From the NCBI RefSeq assembly GCF_006442975.2, contig NZ_CP083954.1, positions 2,735,501 to 2,799,500 on the forward strand: a DNA stretch of 64,000 bases. Reading direction: 5' to 3'. Within the stretch, counting starts at the first letter, position 1, and the number at the start of each line of letters is the position of its first letter. Under the pieces are notes generated by a model, which was not told the DNA's origin, made no database searches, and saw nothing but the letters and a program-made list of their open reading frames with translations. Position numbers and translations under genes: made by a program. This document shows, piece after piece, positions 37,879 to 46,708 of the stretch. The stretch is from Mesorhizobium sp. B2-1-1 (lineage in GTDB: Bacteria; Pseudomonadota; Alphaproteobacteria; Rhizobiales; Rhizobiaceae).

Positions 37879-38856
37879 ATGCCGACCAGCACCCAGAGCG
37901 ACAGTTCGAAAGCAACCAGCAAGCAGCGCAGCATCCAGCGCAAGGTCGACGCCAAGGACCGCGCCAAGGCCAAGCCCAAGGGCGACGGCGCCATGCAGGC
38001 CGGCGCGCGAAAATATCCCGCGCCGCCTTTTCCCGCCCAGCATCATCCCAAACCCGGCGAGGAATGGGCCATCGAGCCGGCGCCGCTCTATGACGCGCCG
38101 TTCTGGCGCGGTTCGGGAAAGCTGGAAGGCAAGGCGGCGTTGATCACCGGCGGCGATTCCGGGATCGGCCGTGCGGTGGCCGTGCTGTTCGCGCGCGAGG
38201 GTGCCGATATCGCCATCGTCTATCTCAGCGAGGACCGTGACGCGGAGGCGACCAAGCAAGCGGTCGAAGCGGAGGGCCGCCGCTGCCTCGCCTTGCGCGG
38301 CGATGTCGGCAATCGCGCCTTCTGCGCCAAGGCCGTGGCAAGGGTCGTCAAGGAACTGGGGCGGCTCGACGTGCTGGTCAACAACGCCGCCTTCCAGATC
38401 CATTCCACCGATTTCGCCGACCTGACCGAGGAGCATTTCGACACCACGCTGAAGACCAACCTCTACGGCTACTTCCATATGGCGCAAGAGGCGGTGGCGC
38501 ACATGAAGCCGGGTTCGGCCATCATCAACACCGGTTCGGTCACCGGCATCGAGGGATCGAAGGACCTGGTCGACTACTCCATGACCAAGGGCGGCATCCA
38601 TGCCTTCACCCGGGCGCTGTCGGGCAACCTCGTCGGCAAGGGCATCCGCGTCAACGCGGTGGCGCCGGGGCCGGTGTGGACGCCGCTCAATCCGTCGGAG
38701 AAGGAGGCGCAGGACGTGTCGCAGTTCGGCGCCAAGACGCCGATGAAGCGGCCCGCCCAGCCGGAGGAAATCGCGCCGGCCTATGTGTTCCTGGCTTCGC
38801 CGCAATGCTCCAGCTACATCACCGGCGAAATCCTGCCGATCGTCGGCGGTTATTGA
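37879..38856 (+). CDS. SDR-family oxidoreductase, general stress type
   Basis: The 325-residue protein has a 75-residue polar extension (rich in Lys/Pro), then a complete SDR: LITGGDSGIGR, LVNNAAF, the catalytic YSMTKGG and a C-terminal PIVGGY. The extension and core match the YhdF/YdaD (GSP39) type, often induced by general stress. The ATG seven bases after AGGAG is used; another ATG two codons upstream touches the Shine-Dalgarno. Confidence 0.92.
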   Translation: MPTSTQSDSSKATSKQRSIQRKVDAKDRAKAKPKGDGAMQAGARKYPAPPFPAQHHPKPGEEWAIEPAPLYDAPFWRGSGKLEGKAALITGGDSGIGRAVAVLFAREGADIAIVYLSEDRDAEATKQAVEAEGRRCLALRGDVGNRAFCAKAVARVVKELGRLDVLVNNAAFQIHSTDFADLTEEHFDTTLKTNLYGYFHMAQEAVAHMKPGSAIINTGSVTGIEGSKDLVDYSMTKGGIHAFTRALSGNLVGKGIRVNAVAPGPVWTPLNPSEKEAQDVSQFGAKTPMKRPAQPEEIAPAYVFLASPQCSSYITGEILPIVGGY

Positions 38857-38931
38857 GGCAAGCCTATCGAAGGCACGCCATCGACTATTGGGCGGCCGGT
38901 GAGGGCGGCCCAACCTGGAAAGGAGGCCGAG

Positions 38932-39228
38932 ATGAGACTTCTCGCCATCATGTCCGTCAGCCTGATGCTCGCCGCGCCCGCCGCGGCGCTGGCGCAGGCC
39001 GAGCAGCAGAACCCCGACAAGCAGGCGCCCAGCGAAAAATGCCGGGCCAAGCCCGACGGCAACCAGCAGCCGACCGACAACACGCTGACCGAGACGCTGA
39101 ACGATTGCGGCGGCGTGCTGAAGCCGCCGCCGACAGGCGACCAGGGCATGGCCGCGCCGGCGCCCAACGAAGGCAAGACGCCGGTGATCAAACCGGGTGA
39201 AGTGCCGCCGCAGCCGCCGAAACAGTAG
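38932..39228 (+). CDS. Small secreted Pro/Asp-rich protein
   Basis: The 98-residue protein has a signal peptide (MSVSLMLAAPAAALAQA) and a polar mature part with two Cys (EKCRAK, NDCGG) and a proline-rich tail. AAGGAGG precedes the ATG. The function is unknown; it is common near rhizobial stress genes. Confidence 0.7.
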   Translation: MRLLAIMSVSLMLAAPAAALAQAEQQNPDKQAPSEKCRAKPDGNQQPTDNTLTETLNDCGGVLKPPPTGDQGMAAPAPNEGKTPVIKPGEVPPQPPKQ

Positions 39229-39288
39229 CCGGCGGCTTGCCGCGATGCAGCTATCGGGTTCCGAACCGCCCCTTGAGGCGGCAGGCTT

Positions 39289-39552
39289 TCAGGATTTGCC
39301 GTTGCCGGGCAGAAATTCCGCCTCGCGCCCGGCATCGATCATGGCCCGCATCGCCTTCTCGGCCGGGGTCCAGCCATCGAGGGCATCGCGGCAGCTGCGC
39401 CATGCGGCGCGGTAGCGCCGGCCGTGCTTGCCGGGCCAGTCGCGCAGGCATTCCAGGCCTTCCCAGGCGCTGCGCACCACGCGCTCGCGGGCCGGTCCGA
39501 CCTTCAGCCTGACCGGACGGGGAAAGAACTTGTCGTTCACGGCGATCTCCAT
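39289..39552 (-). CDS. DUF982 protein
   Basis: The 87-residue protein matches DUF982, a rhizobial family of unknown role: VRSAWEGLECLRDWPGKHG, then YRAAWRSCRDAL and AEKAMRAMIDAGREA. Paralogues are numerous in Mesorhizobium and relatives. Confidence 0.82.
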   Translation of the reverse strand: MEIAVNDKFFPRPVRLKVGPARERVVRSAWEGLECLRDWPGKHGRRYRAAWRSCRDALDGWTPAEKAMRAMIDAGREAEFLPGNGKS

Positions 39553-39627
39553 TGAAACTGAGGCGCCCGATAACGCCGGCCGCCGTTCCGGGGTTCCGTC
39601 GCAGCCGCTAAACTTTTCGACTAATTT

Positions 39628-40071
39628 TCAGCCGCCGGGAGCTGCGTCCGACAGCGGCCTCGGCGGCGGCGGGCCGGGAGCCTGCGCGGCGGGCCGGTCG
39701 TGCTCGAACTGCCGCGTATCGGGCAAGGCGTGCAGCCAGGATTCGCGCCGGCCGATCCACAATTCGTACTCCGGCATGAGATCGGTCGGCGCCACGTCCA
39801 AGCTGCCGATCATCACCTCGGCTTCGTCGTCGCTGAGCGAGGCGACACGGCCGCCGCAGGTCGGGCAGAAGCCGCGGCCGGCATAGGTGCCGAGGATGCC
39901 CGATGTCTCGAAGGCCTGGCGCGGCCAGATGGCGAAGGCGGCAAAGGCGGAGCCGCTGGTCTTGCGGCAATCCTTGCAATGGCAGAGACCCACCCGCAGG
40001 GGCGGACCGCTGACGGTGAACTGCACGCCGCCGCAAAGGCAGCTGCCGGTTCTGCGCGCGGTGTCGGGCAT
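39628..40071 (-). CDS. GFA-family zinc protein
   Basis: The 147-residue protein has GSCLCGGVQF, LCHCKDCRK and GFCPTCGG, the seven-Cys zinc pattern of the glutathione-dependent formaldehyde-activating family. A proline-rich tail of about 25 residues is unusual. The start follows GGAGG by eight bases. Confidence 0.9.
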   Translation of the reverse strand: MPDTARRTGSCLCGGVQFTVSGPPLRVGLCHCKDCRKTSGSAFAAFAIWPRQAFETSGILGTYAGRGFCPTCGGRVASLSDDEAEVMIGSLDVAPTDLMPEYELWIGRRESWLHALPDTRQFEHDRPAAQAPGPPPPRPLSDAAPGG

Positions 40072-40152
40072 GGCCGTGGCCTCCAACCATTCGGTGCCGC
40101 AATGCGCCCGGGGTCTTGCCCGGGCAACGCTTCCAACGCCGGTCGCGCAGAG

Positions 40153-40332
40153 CTATCCGCGCGCGGCCATGTGGTTGTCGAGCTTCTTCCTCGAGGGCCC
40201 GTAGCGCTTGATGATGGTCTGGGCCTCGCTCTGCGGGATGCCGTATTTGCGGGCGAAAGCGGCAACCTCATAGGTTTCCTCGCTCGAAACCAGCTTGCGA
40301 TCCTGCTTGATCTTCGATTTGTCGTCCGCCAT
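40153..40332 (-). CDS. DUF3606 protein
   Basis: This 59-residue protein of the DUF3606 type begins MADDKSKIKQDRKLVSSEE and contains FARKYGIPQSEAQTII, a helix-turn-helix-like segment. The role is unknown. Confidence 0.85.
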   Translation of the reverse strand: MADDKSKIKQDRKLVSSEETYEVAAFARKYGIPQSEAQTIIKRYGPSRKKLDNHMAARG

Positions 40333-40344
40333 GCCGAGCCTCAC

Positions 40345-40727
40345 TTTCCACCCCCGGCGCGCCGCCGTCGCGGCGCGACCCTGCGGTCATACATAACAGC
40401 ATTTGACGCCGCTGGTTCCATAGCGGCTTTTGCGCGCTTTGGCGATCACGGACCGGAATATCGGCTCCGCTGCCTCAGGCCGGCTCCAGGCGCATGGCGG
40501 AGAGATACATCAGGGCCGATGCGGCCCCCTCTATCAAGGAGCCGGCAAAACTGACTCCGGTTTTTGCGACAGCGGCCCGATCATGTGGCGCCGATCGCGA
40601 CATCCGGAAAAAACTTCGGCGGATATGTCGGATGCGCGGTGCGTGGCGCGTCCTAGGAGCAATTCCAGGAAAGTTCGGTTTCCATCCGGAATTGGGTAAG
40701 ACAAGCAAACGAAACGGGAGAACAACC
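40345..40727. other. Non-coding gap before DoxX gene
   Basis: No supported coding region is seen. The right part contains the CAATTCC...GGAATTG repeat, listed separately, followed by the DoxX ribosome site. Confidence 0.5.
40656..40706. repeat. CAATTCC...GGAATTG dispersed repeat
   Basis: CAATTCC (40660) and GGAATTG (40688) form a dyad within a block resembling a short intergenic repeat that I recall as frequent upstream of Mesorhizobium genes. Only one copy is in this window, so its repeat status rests on prior knowledge. Confidence 0.5.
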
Positions 40728-41156
40728 ATGCCGTCGCCAACCGTCCAATCGCCGTGGCAGACCGCCGCCTTGCTCATCGCCCGCCTGATCTTCGCGGCCG
40801 TCTTCCTAATGGCGGTGACGTTCAAGTTCATGGGCATGGGCGCCACCGCCGGCTATATCGCCGCCGCCGGCTTTCCGTTTCCGCTGTTCCTGGCCTGGTG
40901 CGCGGCGATACTGGAGGTGCTGCTGGTGATCGCTTTCCTCACCGGCGCCTTCTTCACGCCGGCCGCGCTGGTCGCGGCGGTCTACGTGCTGTTCCTCGGC
41001 TTCGCCTTCCACGGACCGAGCCACTGGGCCGGCAACCAGGCGGAATTCGGCTTCTTCGTCGACCATTTTTCCTTCCTGGCCGGGCTGCTGTTCGCCGCCG
41101 TGCACGGGCCGGGCCGCGTGCTTTCGCTCAATCCGGGATGGCCGGGCAGGGCGTAG
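40728..41156 (+). CDS. DoxX-family membrane protein
   Basis: This 142-residue, four-helix DoxX protein has LIARLIFAAVFLMAVTFKF, ILEVLLVIAFLTG and the GPSHWAGNQAEFGFFVDHF region. Members are linked to thiosulphate or redox metabolism and detoxification, with few proven functions. GGGAGAACAACC precedes the ATG. Confidence 0.88.
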   Translation: MPSPTVQSPWQTAALLIARLIFAAVFLMAVTFKFMGMGATAGYIAAAGFPFPLFLAWCAAILEVLLVIAFLTGAFFTPAALVAAVYVLFLGFAFHGPSHWAGNQAEFGFFVDHFSFLAGLLFAAVHGPGRVLSLNPGWPGRA

Positions 41157-41462
41157 CTACATCTGGTCGTTGTAGGGTTCCTTCATCTGGCCGACCATGC
41201 GCGCCAGTTTCGAAAAGGACGGCATGTCAGCTTCGGGCTGGCACTGGTTGGCGAGCTCCAGCAGCCGGATCGGGAAATTGACGGCGTCGCGGCTCGACGC
41301 CGACATGCCCTCGGACCGCTCCTCGCTGGTTTCGCCGGCTTCGGCCTTGCGCAGGGCGATGTCGATCTCCTCTGATGTCAGCACGCCCTTCCTGACCAGG
41401 ACGTGGTTGATCGATGCGACGGCCATCAGCAGGCCCTCGAGTTGCAGGTTGGCGACGTTCAT
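41157..41462 (-). CDS. Hypothetical protein
   Basis: This 101-residue helical, acidic protein (LLMAVASINHVLVRKGVLTSE, then IRLLELANQCQ) is of unknown function. Its stop touches the stop of the convergent DoxX gene. GGGAGC precedes the ATG. Confidence 0.65.
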   Translation of the reverse strand: MNVANLQLEGLLMAVASINHVLVRKGVLTSEEIDIALRKAEAGETSEERSEGMSASSRDAVNFPIRLLELANQCQPEADMPSFSKLARMVGQMKEPYNDQM

Positions 41463-41715
41463 GGCGGTTGCTCCCATCGGTGAGGCGCGTCACGCTGAAC
41501 AGGGCCCGTGCGACGCACTTGCAGGTATCGGCCTACGCATGTCGCCCAAAACCGAGGTCACTTTGAGGCGGCGTGCATAGGCGTTCAGAACGCGCGGACA
41601 TCCATTCGCGATCCGCCCCCGGCAAGGAAAATAGTTCAAGACCGATGTCGGGCTGCAGCGCAGGCTTGTTCGTCATCGCCAGGAAGCCCAGGAAACAGGC
41701 AAGGAAGCGGAGGCA

Positions 41716-42363
41716 ATGACAATCACCATTACGGCATTCAAACGGTCGCCCGACGGCGGCAAGGGACTGGCGCGCGACACGCGCGTTCGCTGGGCGCTCG
41801 AGGAAGTGGGCCAGCCCTATGAGGTTCGTCTTGTTTCCCATGCCGAGATGAAGGCGCCCGACCATCTGGCCATTCAGCCCTTCGGCCAGATCCCCACCTA
41901 CGAGGACGGTTCGCTCTGCCTGTTCGAGACCGGCTCGATCGTCTTCCACCTTGCCGAGCGGTATCCGGGGCTGCTGCCGGAGGATCGCGATGCCCGCGCC
42001 CGCGCCATCACCTGGATGTTTGCCGCGCTCAACACCGTCGAGCTGCCGATCCTCGAACTGACGACGGCAAAAATATTCGAGGCCGACAAGCCCTGGAGCG
42101 AGGAGCGCCTGCCATTGGTGAAGGACCGCGTTCGCGCCCGGCTGGACAGGCTCTCGGCCCATCTGGGCGGCGCCGACTGGCTCGACGGCGCGTTCAGCGC
42201 GGGCGATCTGTTGATGGTATCTGTGCTGCTGCGGCTCAGAATGTCGGGCATTCTGGACGAATATCAAAACCTGGCTGCCTATGTGGCCCGCGGCGAAGCC
42301 CGGCCCGCCTATGGCAGGGCGTTCGCCGCGCAATTCGCGGTCAATGCTCCAGCACCCAACTGA
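41716..42363 (+). CDS. Glutathione S-transferase
   Basis: The 215-residue protein has an N-terminal thioredoxin-fold domain (FGQIPTYEDGSLCLFETGSI, with the glutathione-binding Pro and E-T/S) and a helical C-domain. It may conjugate or reduce electrophiles with glutathione. Confidence 0.9.
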   Translation: MTITITAFKRSPDGGKGLARDTRVRWALEEVGQPYEVRLVSHAEMKAPDHLAIQPFGQIPTYEDGSLCLFETGSIVFHLAERYPGLLPEDRDARARAITWMFAALNTVELPILELTTAKIFEADKPWSEERLPLVKDRVRARLDRLSAHLGGADWLDGAFSAGDLLMVSVLLRLRMSGILDEYQNLAAYVARGEARPAYGRAFAAQFAVNAPAPN

Positions 42364-42430
42364 CAAAGCGGATAGGCCGGGGGAGGATCACGCTGGGACG
42401 GGCAAGATAGGATTTTTTTCTTAAAGACTG

Positions 42431-42512
42431 TTGACGGGGTGAAGGCAACTATGCTATGTTTTTATCTATGGTGCTGAGTTGCGCCGATGACCCGCCCCCG
42501 AGGCGGGTTTTT
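42431..42512 (+). ncRNA. Promoter-mini-RNA-terminator unit, copy 1
   Basis: A strong rhizobial-type promoter (TTGACG, 17 bases, CTATGT) is followed, about 25 bases after the expected start near 42466, by an intrinsic terminator (CCCGCC/GGCGGG stem, TTTTT). The predicted RNA is only about 45 bases. An inverted GCAACT/AGTTGC pair straddles the -10. Over 69 bases the DNA is identical to copy 2, which lies 298 bases downstream. The RNA would begin with AUG and end before any stop codon. Confidence 0.5.
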
Positions 42513-42520
42513 GATTCTGG

Positions 42521-42708
42521 CGCGCCGAAACAAGAGCGCCGGTCGTGCTGGGTATTGGCGCGATATTCGAGCGGATCTTCATTCAACGCGCTTAGCGACC
42601 TTCACAGCGAGATTGTGACGAAGCCCCGGTTCATTAGTTGGGCTGATCCTGTTCGCCCATGCCGTGAAGGCGTGCATTCGCTGCGCGGGGATGCCTAAAG
42701 CCGATAAG
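42521..42708. other. Spacer between the two mini-units
   Basis: No convincing gene, promoter or RNA fold is seen. The piece separates the two near-identical units. Confidence 0.4.
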
Positions 42709-42728
42709 GAACTTTTTCCTAAAACCTG

Positions 42729-42810
42729 TTGACGGGGTGAAGGCAACTATGCTATGTTTTTATCTATGGTGCTGAGTTGCGCCGATGACCCGCCGCCGAG
42801 GCGGGTTTTG
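42729..42810 (+). ncRNA. Promoter-mini-RNA-terminator unit, copy 2
   Basis: This second copy of the unit has TTGACG, 17 bases, CTATGT, expected start near 42764, and a CCCGCC/GGCGGG hairpin followed by TTTT. The only change before the T-run is one loop base. Identity stops in the flanks, so selection or recent duplication kept exactly this block. Confidence 0.5.
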
Positions 42811-42842
42811 TGTTTCTGGTTTTGCTTTCCTCTTCGAACGAT

Positions 42843-43015
42843 GGCGCTCTACGGCGCCCCCCTCTGGCCTGCCGGCCATCTCCCCCACGGGTGGGGAGAT
42901 CGGCTGTTGTCCCGGCTTTCGCCAATCGCCAACGTTGTAGAAAAAAGCGAGGCGCCGAAGCTGCGATCTTCCCCCTCGTGGGGGAGATGTCCGGCAGGAC
43001 AGAGGGGGACGCGAA
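42843..43015. repeat. Full-length palindromic element with core
   Basis: Two inverted arms of about 45 bases (starting CTCTACGGCGCC and ending in the reverse words CCGGCAGGACAGAGGGGG) enclose a core containing GCTTTCGCCAATCGCCAACG. The same core, reversed, is found in the element that interrupts the terminase gene. It marks the left edge of the phage gene block. Confidence 0.85.
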
Positions 43016-43059
43016 GGAATGCGACGTTTCGAACCTGACGATTGTCCGCGAGAAATCCC

Positions 43060-43440
43060 ATGCCACGCTATGCCACCATCATCACCGGGGATGACGGCCT
43101 TGAGGTCGTCAGCGCCATTGGCGAATTCGAGGGTGCGGCACCGCAGACGCGGCTCGGCCGGATCGAGCAGGTCGCGCCCGGCGTGCTGATCGGCATGGTT
43201 CGGGACGCGGCCGGCGGCTTCGCTTTCCCGCAGGCGACAATTCATAGCGGCGCCATCGGCCTCGCCATGGCGGGCCTGAAGGATCTGCCGGGCGTCGCAA
43301 AACCTGCCCGGCGGCCGAAGGGCGCCAGGAACGTCAGGAGGAAATCCACCCGCTCGAAGAAGAAGCGGGTCCGGTCGGTCAAGTCCGTGCCGTCGAAGGC
43401 CAAGGCCGGCGATGCCGAGGCGGTGACGGGCCATGGCTGA
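43060..43440 (+). CDS. Phage protein with basic C-terminus
   Basis: This 126-residue protein has an N-terminal globular half (YATIITGDDGLEVVSAIGEF) and an Arg/Lys-rich tail (RRKSTRSKKKRVR) that probably contacts DNA. It overlaps the terminase small subunit gene by eight bases, so it is part of the packaging operon. No family is recognised. Confidence 0.65.
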   Translation: MPRYATIITGDDGLEVVSAIGEFEGAAPQTRLGRIEQVAPGVLIGMVRDAAGGFAFPQATIHSGAIGLAMAGLKDLPGVAKPARRPKGARNVRRKSTRSKKKRVRSVKSVPSKAKAGDAEAVTGHG

Positions 43441-43828
43441 CGAAACCGCCGCAGTGCCGGCGCGCGGCAAAGGGCGCAAGCCGGCCGCCAGCCGGAGCGC
43501 AAGCCCGGAGGCCGCGCCGGAGACCCGCCGCAAACGCCCGAAGAAAACGCTGGGCGACGACTTTCTCGCCGCCGTGCGCGCAGATTTCCGCGCCCATGGC
43601 GCCGGCGTCATCGCCGAAGTGCGGGCCGACAAGCCTGACCAGTATTTGAAGATCGTGCTTTCGGTGCTGCCCAAGGATTTCGATGTCGCCGTCAACCATC
43701 TGGATGCCCTGAGTGATGAAGAGATCCGCAGCCGCATCCGCGCGCTCGAAGCCGCGGTCAAACCGTTCCTCGAAGACATCGCCGGTGGCGGCGAGGACGG
43801 AATATCTGGCGCTGCTGGCGGAGCTTGA
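43433..43828 (+). CDS. Putative terminase small subunit
   Basis: The 131-residue protein has a basic, disordered N-terminus (GRKPAASRS...RRKRPKK) and a helical region (DDFLAAVRADFRAHGAGVIA, then PDQYLKIVLSVLPKDFDV). The DQYLKIV...LPK pattern and its place directly before the large terminase support the small subunit role (DNA recognition). Its end overlaps the terL start by 44 bases in another frame. Confidence 0.72.
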   Translation: MADETAAVPARGKGRKPAASRSASPEAAPETRRKRPKKTLGDDFLAAVRADFRAHGAGVIAEVRADKPDQYLKIVLSVLPKDFDVAVNHLDALSDEEIRSRIRALEAAVKPFLEDIAGGGEDGISGAAGGA

Positions 43829-44480
43829 CCGCAGGCGTCGTACCAACCAGCTTGCCGCCTACCGGCCCTATGCCAGGCAGGCGGCGTTTCACGCGGCAGG
43901 CGCCGCCAACCGCGAGCGGCTGTTCATGGCCGGCAACCAGCTCGGCAAGACCCGCGCCGGCGGCGCCGAATGGGCCATGCACCTGACGGGCCGCTATCCC
44001 GCGTGGTGGCAAGGCAGAATTTTCGATGCGCCGGTGCGGCTGTGGGCCGCCGGCGTTACCGGCGAGGGCACGCGCGACAATCCGCAGCGCGTGCTGGTCG
44101 GCCCGCCGCAGCAGCAGGCGCAATGGGGCACCGGCATGATCCCGGCCGATGCCATCGTCGACACCATGATGGGTCGTGGCGCGCCGGGCGCGCTCGACAG
44201 CGTCGTGGTGCGCCATGGCGGCGGCGGCGATGTTCAGGCCGGCGAGAGCGTGCTGTCGTTCAAGAGTTTCGAGAAAGGCCGCGAGAAATGGCAGGGCGAA
44301 ACGCTGCACGGCGTCTGGTTCGACGAGGAACCGCCGCTCGACATCTATTCCGAGGGCCTCACCCGCACCAACGCCACCGGCGGCATCACCATCGTCACCT
44401 TCACGCCGCTGCTCGGCATGAGCGATGTGGTGCTGCTGTTTTTGAGCGCGGCGGAGGTGGAAGGGATGGGGAAGGGGTGA
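43785..44480 (+). pseudogene. terL: Terminase large subunit, ATPase half (interrupted)
   Basis: This half has the N-terminal packaging ATPase: the Walker A motif GNQLGKT (about residues 50-56) and the Walker B motif VWFDEEPP. The sequence follows known terminases up to ITIVTFTPLLGMSDVVLLFLS, then loses homology and stops. The nuclease half resumes about 310 bases later. Between them lies a palindromic chromosomal element. A GTG start in the small-subunit gene overlap is used. The protein would be a truncated ATPase without nuclease. Confidence 0.82.
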
Positions 44481-44519
44481 TGGAGAAGAAACTGATTGGG
44501 GACGAGCGGCATCGCACTT

Positions 44520-44712
44520 GGCGCTTGCTCGCCTTCGTCGGCGCTGCGCCTCATCCGGCTGCCGCCACCTTCTCCCCGTAATGACGGGGAGAAGGGAGCT
44601 GGCCGCAATCTCGGCGCCGATTCTTGAACGTTCGCGATTGGCGAAACCGTCGACAACAGCACCCCTCTCCCCGTCACTATACGGGGAGAGGATGCCGGCA
44701 GGCAGGTGAGGG
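44520..44712. repeat. Palindromic element inside terL
   Basis: CTTCTCCCCGT/ACGGGGAGAAG and CCTCTCCCCGT/ACGGGGAGAGG hairpins flank a core with GAACGTTCGCGATTGGCGAAA. The core matches, in reverse, the one in the element at 42843. CCGGCAGGCAG-type words at the right side are also shared. This is therefore a member of the dispersed family, not terminase sequence. Confidence 0.8.
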
Positions 44713-44792
44713 GCGGCGCGACGTTTGGTCCGAAAAACGTAGCCTTCACAAGACGTTACATCGATTATCTCGAAAGTGATTCAGGATCCCCC

Positions 44793-45548
44793 ATGTCCCG
44801 TCACGTCACCTTCATGACCATAGACGACGCCGAGCATTATTCGCCCGAGGAGCGCGCGGCGATCGTTGCCGCCTATCCCGCGCATGAGCGCGAGGCCCGC
44901 GCCCGGGGCATTCCGGTGCTGGGGTCCGGCCGCATCTTTCCGGTGGCGGAGGAGCTGATTGCCTGCGCGCCGTTCCGGCTGCCGCGCTACTGGCCGCGCA
45001 TCGGAGCGCTCGATTTCGGCTGGGATCACCCTTCCGCCGCCGTCGAGCTCGCCTGGGATACGGAGGCCGACGTCGTCTATGTCGCCAAGGCAGTGCGCGC
45101 CTCGCAGCAGACTCCCGCCATGCAGGCGCTGACCCTGAAGCCTTGGGGCGAATGGCTGCCCTGGGCGTGGCCGCGCGACGGCCGCCGCGAGACGCTGGAA
45201 GGGGCGGGCACCGCGCTCGCCAAGCAATATGCCGCGCATGGGCTGAACATGCTGACCCGCCACGCGCAATTCCCCGACGGTTCGGTCTCGGTCGAGGCCG
45301 GGCTGATGGAGATGCTCGACCGCATGCAGTCCGGCCGCTTCAAGGTGTTTTCGACGCTTGTCCCCTGGTTCGAGGAGTTCCGGCTCTATCATCGCAAGGA
45401 CGGCCAGGTGGTCAAACTTCGCGACGATTTGATGGCGGCGACGCGTTATGGCGTGATGATGCTCAGGGAAGCGGTGGTCGATCCGGCGGAGTTCAGGACT
45501 GCGAGACGGGCGAAGGGGCAGAGCGATCCGCTGGGGGCGTTCAGGTGA
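44793..45548 (+). pseudogene. terL: Terminase large subunit, nuclease half (interrupted)
   Basis: The frame carries the C-terminal part of the terminase: RHVTFMTIDDAEHYSPEER, GIPVLGSGRIFPV, the nuclease Asp in GALDFGWDHPSA, and a late Asp in RDDLMAATRY. It can be read from an ATG that has an AGGA-type site upstream (and is open to 44706), so separate translation is conceivable. The joint with the ATPase half is lost. Confidence 0.82.
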
Positions 45549-45652
45549 GGGCGGAGGGCTCTTCGGAGCGTCGCGGCAGCGCAATTCCCGCTGGAGGAAA
45601 CGGGCGCTCCGGCGCCGGCCCGATAGCCCGCGCTGCGATGTCCCTGCGGGGC

Positions 45653-46024
45653 CTACTCCACGATTTTCCAATATGAATCCTTGCGGATCACCTTGCCGTC
45701 GCGAAACGTGTAGAAGTCGCAACCCCTGACCTCCTTTTTCTCCCCCTCGCGGGTGGTACCTGTGAGGATCCATTTCGAGATGCCGGTATTGGCGGTCGAA
45801 TCCACAAAATGCTCGGCGTTGCCGTAGTGGACATCGGGCAAGCCTTCAAAGCGTGTCGCCAGTGCTTGCCGTACGTTTTCCTTGCCCTCGAAACGAGAGC
45901 CCCAAGGATTGCCTCCCCTCGGCATCTCCAGGATGCAGTCGTCGGAAAAGAACGCCATGATCCGATCGAGATCGTGCGCGTTGAAGGCCTCAGATATCTG
46001 CGTCAGCGCCGATCGAATGTCCAT
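45653..46024 (-). CDS. SnoaL/NTF2-like protein inside phage block
   Basis: This 123-residue NTF2-like protein (ALTQISEAFNAHDLDRIMAFF, NPWGSRFEGKENVRQAL, FRDGKVIRKDSYWKIVE) is of the bacterial type with no phage link. It is on the opposite strand, between terL and the next virion gene, and has its own GGGAG ribosome site. It is probably a chromosomal cargo gene. A perfect 7-base hairpin (GCGTGAA/TTCACGC) lies at 46113-46129 upstream. Confidence 0.82.
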   Translation of the reverse strand: MDIRSALTQISEAFNAHDLDRIMAFFSDDCILEMPRGGNPWGSRFEGKENVRQALATRFEGLPDVHYGNAEHFVDSTANTGISKWILTGTTREGEKKEVRGCDFYTFRDGKVIRKDSYWKIVE

Positions 46025-46174
46025 TCGCCCGTCTCCCTTCAATTGGATGACCGATGTTTTGCTCCCGCATTCTATGGTCGAAGTAGGTCACCGCAGAGGA
46101 GACCGGTCAAGGGCGTGAATTTTTCACGCGGCACTCACACAGATGAACCTTATCCCCCGGGCTCTGGCATCCGC

Positions 46175-46708
46175 ATGACCCTCCGCATCATCCCCGCGAC
46201 CCTGCGCGATCTCTCCTATATCGCCGCCAATTTGCGGCCCGAGGATCGCGCCGAGATCGATTGCCAGCTCGACTACTGGTCGCCGGCGCTGCTGGCGCTC
46301 ACCGCGCTGCAAGGGTTTGCCTATGTGGCCGAGCTCGGCGGCAATCCGGAGGTCGGCTTCGGCGCGGCCGAACAGCGGAGCGGGCTTTGGATCGCCTGGA
46401 GCTGGGGCACGCGCCGCATGAGGCGCTGCGTGCCCGGGATTACGGAGTTCTTTCACGCGGTGCTCGGTCCGCAAGTTTCCGCCCGCGGTGCCTGGCGGGT
46501 CGAGGCGCGGGCGCTGGCCGGCAATGAACTGGCGCTGCGCTGGCTTGCGCGGCTGGGCGCCACGCAACGTTGCCTGCTGCCCGGATATGGCCGGAACGGC
46601 GAAGATTTTTTCCTCTACGACTGGACAAGAGAAGGCTGGAACCATGTGTCTGTTTCAAAAACCACCGGAACTGAAGCCGCTGCCGGCAGTGCCGACGGCC
46701 GGGGATAA
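46175..46708 (+). CDS. Podovirus acyltransferase-like virion protein
   Basis: The 177-residue protein has a GNAT-like fold (IIPATLRDLSYIAANLRPEDR, then WSWGTRRMRRCVPGITEFF and ELALRWLARLGA). It is the type found in many short-tailed phages before the portal gene, sometimes named internal virion protein A. Its exact role is unknown. The Met used begins the homologous part. Confidence 0.75.
   Translation: MTLRIIPATLRDLSYIAANLRPEDRAEIDCQLDYWSPALLALTALQGFAYVAELGGNPEVGFGAAEQRSGLWIAWSWGTRRMRRCVPGITEFFHAVLGPQVSARGAWRVEARALAGNELALRWLARLGATQRCLLPGYGRNGEDFFLYDWTREGWNHVSVSKTTGTEAAAGSADGRG

Noticed and set aside
42456..43038. Peptides starting MFLSMVLSCADDPPPRRV in both mini-units
   Set aside because: Their frames run through the terminator and diverge directly after it. 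No ribosome site is present, so a coding role beyond the hairpin is unlikely.
44463..44790. Intein or self-splicing intron in terL
   Set aside because: The interrupting DNA is only about 310 bases, contains stop codons, lacks splicing motifs, and its core matches intergenic palindromic elements elsewhere in the window.
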